64,000 bases of DNA, taken from the NCBI GenBank assembly GCA_903893805.1, contig CAITNM010000044.1, forward strand, positions 1-64,000, given 5' to 3'. Below, one piece after another: positions 27,146 to 38,194 of this stretch. The notes under the pieces are model-generated. The model saw only the letters and a list, made by a program, of their open reading frames with translations, did not search any database and had not been told where the DNA came from. The stretch comes from an uncultured Alphaproteobacteria bacterium. GTDB taxonomy: Bacteria; Pseudomonadota; Alphaproteobacteria; Paracaedibacterales; CAITNM01. The translations under genes were made by a program, and so were the position numbers. How positions within the stretch are numbered: position 1 is the first letter of the stretch; each line of letters opens with the position of its first letter.

Positions 27146-28179
27146 CTACTCTACTAACTGTTCGCCACTTTCAGCGCTGCTACGTATGCTAATCTCACTG
27201 CGAGCAGCCATATCTTTTGCAATCGCTACGATTTCATTTTGAGCTTTTTCTACATCTTTTAACCTTACTAGGCCCAAAATACTCATTTCGTCTAATAATA
27301 GTTTTGCTCCACGTTCAGACATGTGTTAATAAACTTCTCTTTAATGCGATCCTGCGTGCCTTTTAGGGCTATCGCTAACTTAGATTTATCAACAGCTCTT
27401 AATACAACTAGAATACTTGCTTTATCCAGTTGTCCTAAATCTTCAAAAGTAAACATTATATTACGAATTCTTTCGGCAACATCAGGTTTTTTTTGTTCGA
27501 GGTTGCTCAGTAAACGCATTTCAGAAGAGCGGTCGAGATTATTAAAAACTTCAGCAACCATCTCGTAAGGGTCTTTTTTTGAAGATTTACCCAATGTACT
27601 AATGAACTCACGATGTAAAGTGCTTTCTATATCTTCAAGAACTTCTTTTCTAACCGTATCCATGCACAGTAAGCGTTCAACGATTTCATCTGCCATAGTC
27701 TCAGGTAAACAGGAAAGAATTTTTGCTGAAGTCTCAGGACGTATACGAGACAAAATTACAGCAATAGTTTGTGGAGATTCATTTTTTAGATATCCCGCTA
27801 ATAGTTCTTCATCAACACTGCTGAGCTTATCCCATAAATTTCTGCCAGCAGGCCCACGAATATCATCAATAATCTTGTCAACTTCTTCTTGCGTCATTAG
27901 CTTTAAAAGTAGGCGCTTAGTACTTTCAACAGAACCTACCAACGAGCCAGAGCTAGATATTTCATTGACAAATTCAATGCATAACGATTCAACTGATTGA
28001 GAGCTTATGGTGCCAAGATTTGCCATAGCCTGCGACAAATCTTTGATTTCTCCTGATTCAAGATGTGTAAATATTTTCTGTACTTGTTCTTCAGGGAGAG
28101 AAAACATCATGATTGCTGCTCTCTCATTGCCTGTATAACTACTTTTTTCTTCCACTATTTTTGCAAATTCTTCTGCCAT
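27146..28179 (-). pseudogene. fliG: fliG, motor switch protein, split by a one-base deletion
   Basis: FliG is the rotor protein that meets the stator. From 28179 a 295-residue frame covers the N-terminal, middle and much of the C-terminal domain, including KSKLAIALKGTQDRIKEKFINT, and then runs into CLNVEQNYY and a stop at 27292. A second frame from ATG 27322 reads MSERGAKLLLDEMSILGLVRLKDVE to a stop at 27146 and is clearly the missing FliG tail. ACATGTCT in place of ACAATGTCT (one A lost near 27322) explains the break, and the site is not a long homopolymer. It could be a real lesion, a sequencing error, or two polypeptides. If real, the last torque-domain helices are separated. Confidence 0.85.
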
Positions 28180-28181
28180 AT

Positions 28182-29873
28182 CTATTTACCCGAATACATC
28201 CAAGCTCTAATAATTGAAACTGCTTCTTCTGGATGCCGATCAACAAGTTCAGCAATTTTTTTAATCGGTGAGTGCTTAACCATTCCTTCAATTTGATCAA
28301 TATTTATATGCGATTGCTCTTGTCTTGAAGCTAAGCTAGCTGCAAGTGTTTCCGCATTTGACTGTCCACTCTTATGAATTTGAGAAGAGTGATCTCCTTG
28401 GCTAGCTGCTCGCATACTAGGGTCATTTGAAATTAATGAAGCCAACATTTCTTCGGTTGAAGCTCTTGGTGAAATGGCTTTCATTAAAGATACAATAAGT
28501 GGCTTAATGACTGTAAATAAGCCTATCAGAACAACAAGGGCTGTGATGCCTAATTCAGCTATCTTGTTTAAATTCAAACCAAAAAATGGCTTCTCTTTAT
28601 CTTCTGGCAGAACGTCTTGAGACAGTTCACTAAACTTCAAGTTGATTAAACTAACGACATCACCACGGTCCTCTTTGTATCCCGTTGCTGTCATAACAAG
28701 CTCTTTTAGTTTTTTAAGTTCTTCGTCTGTGCGGGGCTGATATTCTTGAGTACCATCTTCTTTCTTTTTGTAATTTCCATCTACCATAACAGCAATCGAT
28801 AAACGTTTTATGGCACCTAATTCTTTAACATAGGTTTTTGTTGTATTTGAAATTTCGTAGTTAATATTTTCTTCAATATTACTTGTTTGATTTTTATTCA
28901 AGTTTCCAGCTGCTCCTTGAGCATCTGGACCGACAGGCAAAGAATTCTGAATTGAAACTGAATCACTTGAAGCAGAGCTTTCGTGTGAATTGCCACCTTC
29001 CTCATTAATGATTTGGTTTTTAATTACTTGTCCTTCCGGATCAAATTGTACAGAAGTTGATGATACTTGATCAAAATCCATATCAACTGATACTTCTGCT
29101 CTAGTTTTATTTAATCCGAGCGTACGATCAAGTAGCGCTTCAATCGATTTTGAGATTCTCTGCTCATATTCTCGTTGCGCTGTTTGTTGCATCGTAAGGC
29201 TATCCTTTGATTCCGTCGAATCATTTCCACGAGCAAGTAAATTTCCTCTATCATCTACAATTGAGACTTGATCTAAAATCAAACTGGGAACTGCTGAAGC
29301 AACCAAATAACGAACTGATTGGACCTGAGTTGCCGAAAGAGCTGCTGATCCTTTCATGCGTATCATTACAGATGCAGAAGGTTCTTGTTTATTTTCGCTA
29401 AAAAGTTCTCGCTTTGGAATGACTAAGTGTACCCGTGCAGTTTGAATTCCTTGAATTGTTTGAATTGATTTTCCAAGTTCGCCTTCTAATGCTCTTATTT
29501 GATTTATTCCCAATAGAGCATTGGTGGTACCCAAAATATCTTGCTTGTCAAAAATTTCGTATCCAACACCGCCCCCAGATGGCATGCCACTTTGTGCTAG
29601 TTCCATCCGCAATCTTGAAATATCATCGATGGGAGCGTAAATTTGCGTACCATCCCCTTTTACTTCAAAAGGAATGCTCATAGTTTTTAGCTTTTCTAAA
29701 ATACGACCTCCTTCGGCCGCTTCCAATTGATTATATAACAAAGCCATTTCTGTTTGATTAGCGCGCACCATGATGTAACCAAAAAATACCATCAAACCAA
29801 GGCCAATTCCTGCCATAGTCATAACGCGTCCGGTGCCAAAACGTTGTAGTATTTCGTTCAAGGGTGTGCCCAA
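28182..29873 (-). CDS. fliF: Flagellar MS-ring protein FliF
   Basis: A 563-residue membrane ring protein. The first membrane helix is near residues 15-37, the YscJ/FliF ring-building domain follows (about 40-220, with SGMPSGGGVGYEIFD and RALEGELGKSI), the second helix is near 440-460, and the C-terminal tail that binds FliG ends VDRHPEEAVSIIRAWM. It begins the operon fliF-fliG-fliH-fliN-flbD-flhA, all on the minus strand with short gaps or overlaps. Confidence 0.96.
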   Translation of the reverse strand: MGTPLNEILQRFGTGRVMTMAGIGLGLMVFFGYIMVRANQTEMALLYNQLEAAEGGRILEKLKTMSIPFEVKGDGTQIYAPIDDISRLRMELAQSGMPSGGGVGYEIFDKQDILGTTNALLGINQIRALEGELGKSIQTIQGIQTARVHLVIPKRELFSENKQEPSASVMIRMKGSAALSATQVQSVRYLVASAVPSLILDQVSIVDDRGNLLARGNDSTESKDSLTMQQTAQREYEQRISKSIEALLDRTLGLNKTRAEVSVDMDFDQVSSTSVQFDPEGQVIKNQIINEEGGNSHESSASSDSVSIQNSLPVGPDAQGAAGNLNKNQTSNIEENINYEISNTTKTYVKELGAIKRLSIAVMVDGNYKKKEDGTQEYQPRTDEELKKLKELVMTATGYKEDRGDVVSLINLKFSELSQDVLPEDKEKPFFGLNLNKIAELGITALVVLIGLFTVIKPLIVSLMKAISPRASTEEMLASLISNDPSMRAASQGDHSSQIHKSGQSNAETLAASLASRQEQSHINIDQIEGMVKHSPIKKIAELVDRHPEEAVSIIRAWMYSGK

Positions 29874-29907
29874 TATGCCTGTTTATACCCTTAAGTTAGT
29901 CTGAAGA

Positions 29908-29943
29908 GTTAAATAATTGGTTAACAACTCGGCAAAAATTGCC
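29908..29943 (-). promoter_or_regulatory. Regulatory region of the fliF operon: CtrA-like and ftr-like palindromes
   Basis: Two inverted repeats lie 35-70 bases before the fliF start. GTTAA-N8-TTAAC occupies 29908-29925 and resembles a CtrA site (TTAA-N7-TTAA) but with one extra spacer base. GGCAA-AAA-TTGCC occupies 29931-29943 and resembles the ftr palindromes bound by FlbD. In Caulobacter the fliF operon is CtrA-activated and FlbD-repressed, and flbD is inside this operon. Binding is inferred only; no clear -24/-12 promoter was seen. Confidence 0.4.
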
Positions 29944-29962
29944 TAAATAAAATTATTTTAGG

Positions 29963-29993
29963 AAAAAAATGCCCCCTAAGCTGTATAGGGGGC
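29963..29993 (-). terminator. Rho-independent terminator after the nuo-SBP operon
   Basis: On the minus strand GCCCCCT pairs with AGGGGGC (29987-29993 with 29971-29977), seven perfect GC-rich pairs around a nine-base loop, followed by A and seven T (29969-29963). It sits about 25 bases beyond the stop of the solute-binding protein and separates it from the fliF operon. Confidence 0.88.
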
Positions 29994-30018
29994 TGTAAAT
30001 TAAAGGAAGCTAAAAAAT

Positions 30019-30771
30019 TTATTCCTTAATAACCTCTTTAAAAAACTGAGTTTCAAGTTTACGAATATCTCCGTTTCTAATCATGTCCTGTATTTTTTCA
30101 TTGATAGGCTCAAGTAAAGGAGATCCTTTTGGTAAAACGATAGAAAATGTGATAACCGTTTCTTCAATAGGAATAATTTTTAAATTAGGATTAATACTCT
30201 GTAGTTCATATGCTTCTGAATATCCCGTGATTATTGCTTGGCATTTACCTTCGTGTAATGCATCTAATAATTCAGAAAACTTTGTTCGTTTCAACAGTTT
30301 AACATTTTGAAATTTTATTTTTATGTCATTTTCATATGTTGTGCCTGATTCTACACCCACAACCTTATTAGATAAGTCGTCAAGACTGCGTATTGAGGTT
30401 GCAAAAGGGACAACGACAACGGTCATTGACCTATGGTACGGAATAGTGAAATCAACTTCTTTTTCACGCTCTGGCGTTTTTGCAATAGTTGAAATGGCTC
30501 CATCAACTTGTTTTTCTTTGACGGTTTTTAGAATGCCCTCAAAAGCTATATCGTGAAAATGAATTGTTTTTTTTAAATTTTCTGCGACCGCATTAATAAT
30601 TTCAATTTCAAAACCAGCTAATTTCCCATCTTTGCTATAAATGTAAGGCGGGTAATCACTGGCAATAGCAATGTTTAAAACAGACTCTACTTTGTGTTTA
30701 TCATTGCTTTCTGGAGATTTTTCACAACCAACAAAAAGTAAAAAGCTTAAAATAATACTCAAATATCGCAT
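30019..30771 (-). CDS. Amino-acid ABC transporter solute-binding lipoprotein (SBP_bac_3)
   Basis: A 250-residue periplasmic binding protein of family 3. The N-terminus has a lipobox, FVGC, near residue 16, so it is membrane-anchored. The fold landmarks are NIAIASDYPPYIYSKDGKLAGFEIEI, then DGAISTIAKTPEREKEVDFTIPY and VGVESGTTYE. Polar amino acids are the usual ligands. It begins 6 bases after nuoK, where nuoL would be expected, and no permease or ATPase gene is nearby. The partners must be encoded elsewhere if it works in uptake. Confidence 0.87.
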   Translation of the reverse strand: MRYLSIILSFLLFVGCEKSPESNDKHKVESVLNIAIASDYPPYIYSKDGKLAGFEIEIINAVAENLKKTIHFHDIAFEGILKTVKEKQVDGAISTIAKTPEREKEVDFTIPYHRSMTVVVVPFATSIRSLDDLSNKVVGVESGTTYENDIKIKFQNVKLLKRTKFSELLDALHEGKCQAIITGYSEAYELQSINPNLKIIPIEETVITFSIVLPKGSPLLEPINEKIQDMIRNGDIRKLETQFFKEVIKE

Positions 30772-30777
30772 AGTAAC

Positions 30778-31080
30778 TTACCCCTTTAATTGATTCATAT
30801 CACTTAAGAACACGCTACCACGATTACGATAGTAGAGCACCATTATTGCCAATCCTATTGCTGCTTCAGCTGCAGAAGTGGTTAGAACAAAAAGTGAAAA
30901 TATTTGTCCATCCAGATCCTTCAAAATACAGGAAAAACCAACGAAGTTAATACTCACACTTAAAAGCATAATTTCTATGGACAGCAAAACTAAAATGACA
31001 TTATGTCTTCGGTGATAGATACCGAATAAGCCTAGGCAAAATAGATATATTGCCGGTACTAAAACAAAAAGGTGATTCAT
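30778..31080 (-). CDS. nuoK: NADH-quinone oxidoreductase subunit K
   Basis: A 100-residue, three-helix membrane subunit of complex [19 protein letters not shown] carries the conserved membrane glutamate, and [24 protein letters not shown] is typical. It overlaps nuoJ by 4 bases. It is the last nuo gene here, as nuoL, nuoM and nuoN do not follow. Confidence 0.95.
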   Translation of the reverse strand: MNHLFVLVPAIYLFCLGLFGIYHRRHNVILVLLSIEIMLLSVSINFVGFSCILKDLDGQIFSLFVLTTSAAEAAIGLAIMVLYYRNRGSVFLSDMNQLKG

Positions 31081-31688
31081 ACATCTACACCTTTATGGAA
31101 TGGAATTTTCTCTAAACTCAGAGTATCGGCAGGTTCACGATTCACTTGTTGGTTAATATTTTGATGAATGATCTTATTGCGTGTTCGCAGTGTCAAAAGA
31201 ATAGCGCCGATCATTGCTAACAAAAGTAATAAACCAGAAAGCTGAAAAATATAAAAATACTGGGTATATAAGTGATTCCCAATAGCACTAGTATTTGTAG
31301 TCATTTGTGGGATGGGAAGCGCAATAACATCGATTGCTTTTTCCCAAGTCTTCCACGGTAATACAGCAATTATGAGCTCCACAAAAAGTATGCACGCTAA
31401 AACGGCGCTAAATCCTGTGTAGGGGCTAAATTCAAATTTGAGTTTCTTTGGATCGACATCCATCATCATGACAACAAACAAAAATAAAACAGCAACAGCG
31501 CCTACGTAGACAATTACTAACATCATGGCTAAAAATTCAGCTCCCCATACTAGAAATAAACCGGCGGCATTAAAAAAAGTCATTATTAGTAATAACAAGC
31601 TATGTATTGGCGTTCGCATAAGAACTACTCCGGTTGCTGAACCTAGCAAACCAAAAACAAATACAAAATAAAGAATACTTTCACCCAT
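31077..31688 (-). CDS. nuoJ: NADH-quinone oxidoreductase subunit J
   Basis: A 203-residue, five-helix complex I subunit. The NuoJ signature [20 protein letters not shown] is at residues 58-77. The C-terminus extends as a polar tail of about 30 residues. It overlaps nuoI and nuoK by one to four bases, indicating translational coupling. Confidence 0.95.
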   Translation of the reverse strand: MGESILYFVFVFGLLGSATGVVLMRTPIHSLLLLIMTFFNAAGLFLVWGAEFLAMMLVIVYVGAVAVLFLFVVMMMDVDPKKLKFEFSPYTGFSAVLACILFVELIIAVLPWKTWEKAIDVIALPIPQMTTNTSAIGNHLYTQYFYIFQLSGLLLLLAMIGAILLTLRTRNKIIHQNINQQVNREPADTLSLEKIPFHKGVDV

Positions 31689-32188
31689 TAGCTACACTCT
31701 GCATTATTTTTAAGGTTTTCTTCAAGTGCTGTTTCCCAACGATCACCATTGTCAAGCAAACGTTCTTTATTAAAAATAAGTTCTTCATGGGTTAATGTTG
31801 AAAATTCAAAATTAGGTCCTTCCACAATAGCATCAACAGGACATGCTTCTTGACAGAGACCGCAGTAAATACATTTTGTCATGTCAATATCAAATCTCGT
31901 GGTTCTTCTGCTGCCGTCTTCGCGTGGCTCAGCTTCTATAACAATTGCTTGGGCAGGACAAACCGCTTCACATAACTTACATGCAATACATCGTTCTTCT
32001 CCGTTGGCGTAGCGTCGCAAAGCATGCTCACCTCTAAATCTTGGACTTTGCACAGCTTTTTCAAAAGGATACTGGATTGTTACTTTACGCTTAAACATGT
32101 ATCTAAACGTTGTAAAAAGACCTAAGCCTATATCATATAGAACTAATCTTCTAAGGTGTTTTTTTAGCTTTTCAATTTTTTGTAACAT
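31688..32188 (-). CDS. nuoI: NADH-quinone oxidoreductase subunit I
   Basis: A 166-residue peripheral-arm subunit that carries clusters N6a and N6b. Both [4Fe-4S] motifs are intact: [16 protein letters not shown] near residue 64 and [16 protein letters not shown] near residue 103. [10 protein letters not shown] precedes the first motif as in the family. Its ATG overlaps the nuoH stop (TGATG). Confidence 0.97.
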   Translation of the reverse strand: MLQKIEKLKKHLRRLVLYDIGLGLFTTFRYMFKRKVTIQYPFEKAVQSPRFRGEHALRRYANGEERCIACKLCEAVCPAQAIVIEAEPREDGSRRTTRFDIDMTKCIYCGLCQEACPVDAIVEGPNFEFSTLTHEELIFNKERLLDNGDRWETALEENLKNNAECS

Positions 32189-33225
32189 CAGATAGTCTCA
32201 ACCTGTAAAAGCTTTATAGCAGCAACTAATACGACAGCTATCAATGATAGTGGCAGAAATACTTTCCATCCTAAACGCATAAGTTGATCGTAACGATACC
32301 GGGGTAAGCTAGCTCGTACCCAAATGAATAAAAATAAAAAGAATGAAATTTTCAAAGCAAACCAAATATACCCGGGAATCATCGTGAATAGAGGTATGTT
32401 GAAAGGTGGTTGCCACCCACCAAAAAATAGAATCGCATTCATGGCACTTAGCAAGATCATGTTCGCATATTCGCCTAAGAAAAATAGCGCAAAAGGAAAT
32501 GATGAATATTCAACATGATACCCCGCAACTAATTCAGCTTCAGCTTCAGGCAGATCAAAAGGTGTTCTGTTTGCTTCAGCTAAGGATGAGATGAAAAATA
32601 TTACCCACATAGGGAACAAATATACGATGAACCATGTATCTTGCTGAGCTTTCACAATCGCTGAAATATTTAGTGACCCAACTTTAATTAATACAGTGAT
32701 AATAATTAAGCCTATTGAAACTTCGTAAGATATCATTTGTGCGGCAGAACGCAGAGATCCAAGAAATGCATACTTTGAGTTACTAGCCCAACCAGCCAGA
32801 ATTATTCCATATACAGCGAGTGATGAAACAGCAAATATGTAAAGAATTCCAACATTAATGTCTGCAATTACTACTCCTTCATCAAATGGAATCACTGCCC
32901 AAGCTGCAAGGCTAAAGCCAAAAGTTAGCATAGGAGCTAAAATAAACAGCGCTTTGTTAGAAGCAAAAGGTATAGTTATTTCTTTATGTAAAAGCTTGAT
33001 AGCGTCTGCAATGGGCTGTAACAGACCAAATGGCCCCACCATATTTGGCCCAATACGCAGTTGCATTGCACCAATAATTTTTCGTTCTGCATATGTGAGA
33101 TACGCGACAGTTAAAATTAAAGGTAGGATGATAGAGAAGCACTTCACTGCAATCCAAATAATATTTGGAAGTAGAGACCATACATAAAAGAACACCTCTG
33201 CAAGTGAAATATTAAATAATTCCAC
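32188..33225 (-). CDS. nuoH: NADH-quinone oxidoreductase subunit H
   Basis: A membrane subunit at the quinone site with about eight helices. Signatures include [23 protein letters not shown] near the front and [25 protein letters not shown] in the middle. The start is best placed at GTG 33225: AGGAGG (33237-33232) lies six bases upstream and the product begins VELFN. A frame exists upstream of this but overlaps the end of the original nuoG reading frame. Confidence 0.96.
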   Translation of the reverse strand: MELFNISLAEVFFYVWSLLPNIIWIAVKCFSIILPLILTVAYLTYAERKIIGAMQLRIGPNMVGPFGLLQPIADAIKLLHKEITIPFASNKALFILAPMLTFGFSLAAWAVIPFDEGVVIADINVGILYIFAVSSLAVYGIILAGWASNSKYAFLGSLRSAAQMISYEVSIGLIIITVLIKVGSLNISAIVKAQQDTWFIVYLFPMWVIFFISSLAEANRTPFDLPEAEAELVAGYHVEYSSFPFALFFLGEYANMILLSAMNAILFFGGWQPPFNIPLFTMIPGYIWFALKISFFLFLFIWVRASLPRYRYDQLMRLGWKVFLPLSLIAVVLVAAIKLLQVETI

Positions 33226-35217
33226 GTTGGCCCTCCTGAATTTCATGAATTGCACTAGCCATATTGGCCGAGTGACGACTAATTACGTCATGCATATAGT
33301 AATTTGTAACAGCTAATTCAAAACGTTTAGAAATGTCTTTTGAAGGTGGTGCTTTAAATGGTTCAAATATTGTTGAATGACTAAATTTTGGTAATAAATT
33401 TTGGAGTTGAGTGAGGGTATTAAACGGAAGTGTCTTTTTTAACGCTTCAGATAGGGCTCTGATGATTTTCCAATCTTCTTTTGCATCTCCACAGGTGGGA
33501 GCAATGCTTGGTTGGTTTGCTGGCTTTTGCCTTCCATGTTTACATAGGTGGCGACTTTTTCAGTATATGCAGCTCCTGGTAAAATTACGTCTGCTCTATG
33601 TGCTCCTTTATCTCCATGGTGTCCTTGATAAATAACAAATGCATCTGCAAAATCTGTATCAATATCAACATTTAATAAATACAAAATTTTAATATCTGAG
33701 GTTATTGTGCTTTCAAGAATTTGGTGAAAATCCTTGCCGTCGGATACTGGTACAAATCCGACATCTAGTCCACCAACACGACCCGCTGCTGTGTGTAATA
33801 CATTGACTTGGGCACCAAATTTTTTATGTAGTTCATTTGTTTGATATAAAATCGATGTCGAGCTAGCGTTCAAAAAGCAGCTGGTTCCTAGTATTAACAC
33901 TGGGTTTTTTGCAGATTTTAAAAGCTTAGAAAATGGATGTGATCCTTTTGCAATTTCACCTAATACCGATGGATCATCGTTTAAAAATTGATACGGATAT
34001 GTTAAATCAACCTGCTCACCAATTAATCCAATCGTGCAATTATTTTGTGTAACAGCTTTGCGTAAACGCGCATTAACCATTGTCGCTTCGTGTCGTGGAT
34101 TGCACCCTATTAATAAAATAACATCGGCATTTTCTATATTCTTGATTGTGGAATTAAATAGATAATTGCTTCTGTGGTCATAGGGAATCATGGCACCATC
34201 AGTTCGGCAATCTCGGTTTTTTACACCCATTGCATCTAACAGCATCCTTAAAGCCAGTTGGCTTTCTTGGTCAACTAAATCACCGGCAAGTGCTGCAATT
34301 TCTGAAGGATTAGTCTTGGCTATTTTTTTGCTAATTGCATCAAATGCTTCATCCCAAGAACAGGCAATCAATTTTCCATTTTTGCGAATATAAGGCTTAT
34401 CAAGACGTTGACAAGATAAGCCATCATAGGCAAAACGTGTTTTGTCGCTAATCCATTCTTCGTTAATATCTTCATTTATTCGAGGTAAAATTCGTAACAC
34501 TTCACTATCACGTACATCAATACGAATGTTGCTACCTACTGCATCAAGGACATCAATAGAATCTGTGTGCTGCAATTCCCAGGGTCGTCCATGAAATGCG
34601 TAAGGCTTATTTGTAAGTGCACCGACCGGGCAAATATCAATCATATTTCCTGAAAGTTCAGAACTGACGGCTTTATCTAAATAACTAATGATTTCTGTAT
34701 GCTCACCGCGTCCATGAGTGCCTATTTCTTGCACACCGGCAATTTCGGTTGCAAACCGTACACAGCGGGTGCAATGAATGCAGCGGTTCATTACCGTTTT
34801 TATAAATGGACCCATGTATTTATTAGAGACAGCACGCTTATAGAATTTATACCTACTATTTCCTGAACCATAGTTGAGGGTCAGGTCTTGTAGATCGCAT
34901 TCACCACCTTGATCACATATAGGACAATCAAGCGGATGATTAATTAAAAGCAGTTCTAAAACGCCTTTTCTGGCGTCATCTACCATAGGAGTTTTTGTAT
35001 GAACAACCATGCCTTCTGCAACTGGCGTTACGCAACTGGCAATTGGTTTAGATGATTTATCTACTTCAACTAAACACATGCGGCAGTTTCCTGCGACTTT
35101 TAACTTAGGATGGTAACAAAATACGGGAATTTCTTTTTTAAGTGCTTCACAAGCTTTCAGGATGCTTGTGCCTGCTTCTACTTCAATTTCTTGATCATCA
35201 ATAACTAGTTTTACCAT
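33212..35217 (-). pseudogene. nuoG: nuoG, NADH-quinone oxidoreductase subunit G, frameshifted near its end
   Basis: The large Fe-S subunit of complex I. Intact are the [2Fe-2S] ferredoxin domain (CYHPKLKVAGNCRMC), the His-ligated cluster segment (CPICDQGGECDLQ), CIHCTRCVRF, and a molybdopterin-type domain. The frame runs 592 residues and then diverges after NQALLPP into a stop at 33439. In another frame the expected continuation GDAKEDWKIIRALSEALKKT runs on to TAA at 33212, overlapping the nuoH start. One missing base near 33491 explains it: adding it gives exactly 669 codons including stop. The C-terminal 70 residues are therefore detached. The lesion may be real or a sequencing error. Confidence 0.85.
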
Positions 35218-35220
35218 GAT

Positions 35221-36489
35221 TTATGCTACTGCTTTCAAGATGCGTGCTTCTATTTCATGTCGAAAATGCCGAATCAAACCTTGAACAGGCCATGCTGCTG
35301 CATCACCGAATGCACAAATTGTGTGACCTTCAATTTGTTTTGAAACTTGCTGTAGCAAATCAATATCTGTAATTTCAGCCTGACCTTTTACAAGTCTTTC
35401 CATCATTCTCCACATCCACCCAGTGCCTTCACGACAAGGAGAGCACTGACCACAGCTTTCATGCATATAAAATTTTGATAATCTTGCAATAGCTTTAATG
35501 ACATCTGTGGATTTATCCATAACAATTACTGCAGCAGTTCCTAAACCACTTTGTGCTGTAGCTAGTGAATCAAAATCCATTAACACTTCATCGCAAATTG
35601 ACTTAGGAAGTAGGGGAACTGATGATCCTCCAGGGATGACTGCTTTTAAATTATCCCAACCACCGCGAACTCCGCCCGCATGTTTATCGATTAATTCACG
35701 TAAGGGAATGCCCATTTCTTCTTCGACATTGCATGGTTTATTGACATGACCTGATATACAAAAGATTTTTGTACCTGAATTATTAGGCCTGCCAAGGCTT
35801 GAAAACCAAGAAGTACTACGTCTTAAAATAGCTGGCACAACTGCTATAGATTCAACATTATTGATAGTGGTTGGTGAATTATACAATCCTGATTGTGCAG
35901 GGAAGGGGGGTTTTAATCTTGGGAAGCCTTTTTTGCCCTCAAGACTTTCCATTAATGCCGATTCTTCACCACATATGTAAGCACCAGCACCGCGATGCAA
36001 GTATACATCTAAATTCCAACCGATAGTTTTCTCTGATTTTTTTCCAAAAAAGCCTGCATCATAGGCTTCATCAATAGCTGCTTGTAATATTTCAGCTTCA
36101 CGAAAATATTCACCACGGATGTAAATATAGGCTACATGCGCTCCAATAGCGCAACTAGCTAAGGCTGTGCCTTCTAGTAGTTTATGAGGTTCGTTACGTA
36201 GTATATCGCGGTCTTTGCAGGTGCCTGGTTCACTTTCATCTGCATTTACTATTAGGTAATGAGGTTTTGAGCTATTTTTGGGCATAAAAGACCATTTCGT
36301 GCCAGTGGAGAAACCAGCTCCTCCACGACCACGTAAGCCACTTGCTTTAACCTGTTCAATAAGCCACTCTTGGCCTTTTGAAATAAAGTCTTTGGTACCA
36401 TTCCAATCACCGCGTAATTTTGCTGATTTTAAACTCCATGATTCTTCACCGTAAAGATTTGAAAAAATAAGATCTTGCTGTTTTAACAT
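35221..36489 (-). CDS. nuoF: NADH-quinone oxidoreductase subunit F
   Basis: The FMN- and NADH-binding subunit, about 422 residues. The NADH site reads [19 protein letters not shown]-binding residues follow in [17 protein letters not shown], and the [4Fe-4S] cluster N3 ligands are in [12 protein letters not shown] near residue 345. The ATG at 36489 (MLKQQ) is preferred: AAGG lies 7 bases upstream and the start overlaps the nuoE stop by seven bases. A longer form from 36507 is possible. Confidence 0.97.
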   Translation of the reverse strand: MLKQQDLIFSNLYGEESWSLKSAKLRGDWNGTKDFISKGQEWLIEQVKASGLRGRGGAGFSTGTKWSFMPKNSSKPHYLIVNADESEPGTCKDRDILRNEPHKLLEGTALASCAIGAHVAYIYIRGEYFREAEILQAAIDEAYDAGFFGKKSEKTIGWNLDVYLHRGAGAYICGEESALMESLEGKKGFPRLKPPFPAQSGLYNSPTTINNVESIAVVPAILRRSTSWFSSLGRPNNSGTKIFCISGHVNKPCNVEEEMGIPLRELIDKHAGGVRGGWDNLKAVIPGGSSVPLLPKSICDEVLMDFDSLATAQSGLGTAAVIVMDKSTDVIKAIARLSKFYMHESCGQCSPCREGTGWMWRMMERLVKGQAEITDIDLLQQVSKQIEGHTICAFGDAAAWPVQGLIRHFRHEIEARILKAVA

Positions 36490-37028
36490 GAAGCAGCCTT
36501 TGAACATTGACGTCCGGTTTGTGAACCTGTTTTTGGTTCCTTGCCAGCTTTTAAATCTTTCAAAATACGTTTTACAGAATCAGATGATAAATCTTCATAG
36601 GTGTTATCGTTAATTTGAATCATTGGGGCATTTACGCACGCACCTAGGCATTCTACTTCCGACAACGTAAACATACCGTCTGCTGTGGTTTGTCCCTTTG
36701 AAATTTTCAATTCATCTTGGCAAGTTTTTAGAATTTCTTCTGCACCGCAAAGCATGCATGGGGTAGTTCTGCACACTTGAACATGGTATTTTCCTACGGG
36801 TTTTAAATTGTACATGCTGTAAAAGCTTGCCACTTCATACACACGAATTTCGGGCATGTCTAAAAACGCTGCAACTGCTTCAATAGCTTGTGGGCTTAGC
36901 CAGTTTTCATTCTGACGCTGTGCTAAGTCAAGGAGAGGCAGCACAGCACTGGCTTGTTTTTCTCTTGGATATTTTTTTAAAATATCTTCAATTTTTGAAA
37001 GATTTTCATTTGAGAACGTAAATGCCAT
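36483..37028 (-). CDS. nuoE: NADH-quinone oxidoreductase subunit E
   Basis: The 181-residue thioredoxin-like [2Fe-2S] subunit. The N1a ligands lie in [16 protein letters not shown] and [31 protein letters not shown] upstream is characteristic. The last 20 residues are a lysine- and glycine-rich tail. Overlaps nuoF and abuts nuoD. Confidence 0.97.
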   Translation of the reverse strand: MAFTFSNENLSKIEDILKKYPREKQASAVLPLLDLAQRQNENWLSPQAIEAVAAFLDMPEIRVYEVASFYSMYNLKPVGKYHVQVCRTTPCMLCGAEEILKTCQDELKISKGQTTADGMFTLSEVECLGACVNAPMIQINDNTYEDLSSDSVKRILKDLKAGKEPKTGSQTGRQCSKAASC

Positions 37029-38194
37029 TAACGATCAATCTCCCCAAAAACAATATCCATTGAGCCTAAAATCGCCACAATATCTGATAATAAATGCCCA
37101 CGGCTCATGTAATCAAGTGCTTGTAAAAATGCAAACCCAGGGGCGCGGATCTTACACCGATAAGGTTTATTTGACCCGTCAGCTATTAAGTGCACCCCAA
37201 ATTCTCCTTTGGGGGCTTCAACAGCTACGTAGACTTCACCCGCTGGAACATGAAACCCTTCGGTGAATAACTTGAAATGATGAATCAAAGCTTCCATAGA
37301 TGTTTTCATTTCAGTGCGCATAGGTGGTGTGAATTTTCTATTTTCATGGTGCACTGGACCTTGTGGCATTTTTTCTAAACACTGAAAAATTAACTTAACT
37401 GATTCACGCATTTCAGCAACGCGTACCAAGTAACGGTCATAGCAATCACCATGTTTGCCAATAGGTATATCAAAATTTAATTCTTCGTATATTTCATAAG
37501 GTTGAGACTTTCGCAAATCCCATGGTACTCCAGAAGCTCTAAGCATTGGTCCTGATAATCCCCATGCTACAGCATCTTTAGCACTTATTATGCCAATATC
37601 TACGGTTCTTTGTTTGAATATGCGATTGTTAGTTACAAGGTTTTCAATGTCATCAATAACAGTTGGAAATCGAGTGGCGAATTGATGAATTTCATCTAAC
37701 AAATTTTGTGTTAAGTCTTGATGAACACCACCGGGTCTAAAATAGTTAGCGTGCAACCTAGCACCGCTAGCCTTTTCATAAAACCCCATAATGACTTCAC
37801 GTCCTTCAAATGCCCATAAAAATGGAGTCATTCCTCCAACATCTAACACAAATGTGGCAATATTAAGCAGATGGTTTGTAATGCGTGTTAATTCACTAAA
37901 TAGTACTCGAATATATTGCGCACGAATGGGTGAACTTATTCCTAGCAATTTTTCAACTGCCATAACGAACGCATGTTCTTGATTCATTGGTGAAACGTAA
38001 TCTAGGCGATCAAAATACGGAATTGCTTGCAGATATGTTTTATGTTCAATTAACTTTTCAGTGCCGCGGTGTAAAAAGCCAATGTGTGGATCAGCCCGTT
38101 CGACAATTTCACCATCTAGATCAAGCACCAAACGAAGCACACCATGGGCTGCCGGATGCTGTGGACCAAAGTTGATTGTGTACTTATCGTTCAT
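37028..38194 (-). CDS. nuoD: NADH-quinone oxidoreductase subunit D
   Basis: The 49-kDa-type subunit at the quinone pocket, about 388 residues. It begins [20 protein letters not shown] and shows [15 protein letters not shown] and [16 protein letters not shown]. It ends with a DIVFGEIDR tail typical of the family. The start is placed at ATG 38194, whose ATGA overlaps the nuoC stop; the frame also extends upstream to 38236 inside nuoC. Confidence 0.97.
   Translation of the reverse strand: MNDKYTINFGPQHPAAHGVLRLVLDLDGEIVERADPHIGFLHRGTEKLIEHKTYLQAIPYFDRLDYVSPMNQEHAFVMAVEKLLGISSPIRAQYIRVLFSELTRITNHLLNIATFVLDVGGMTPFLWAFEGREVIMGFYEKASGARLHANYFRPGGVHQDLTQNLLDEIHQFATRFPTVIDDIENLVTNNRIFKQRTVDIGIISAKDAVAWGLSGPMLRASGVPWDLRKSQPYEIYEELNFDIPIGKHGDCYDRYLVRVAEMRESVKLIFQCLEKMPQGPVHHENRKFTPPMRTEMKTSMEALIHHFKLFTEGFHVPAGEVYVAVEAPKGEFGVHLIADGSNKPYRCKIRAPGFAFLQALDYMSRGHLLSDIVAILGSMDIVFGEIDR

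Noticed and set aside
27602-28000. A 132-codon open frame on the plus strand opposite fliG.
   Set aside because: It is the complement of a conserved FliG-coding region and has low-complexity serine-rich translation. Similar antisense frames lie opposite flbD and gyrB.
29931-29943. GGCAA-AAA-TTGCC considered as a sigma-54 -24/-12 promoter.
   Set aside because: The GG and GC elements are only eight bases apart instead of ten, so it does not fit; a palindromic operator is a better reading.
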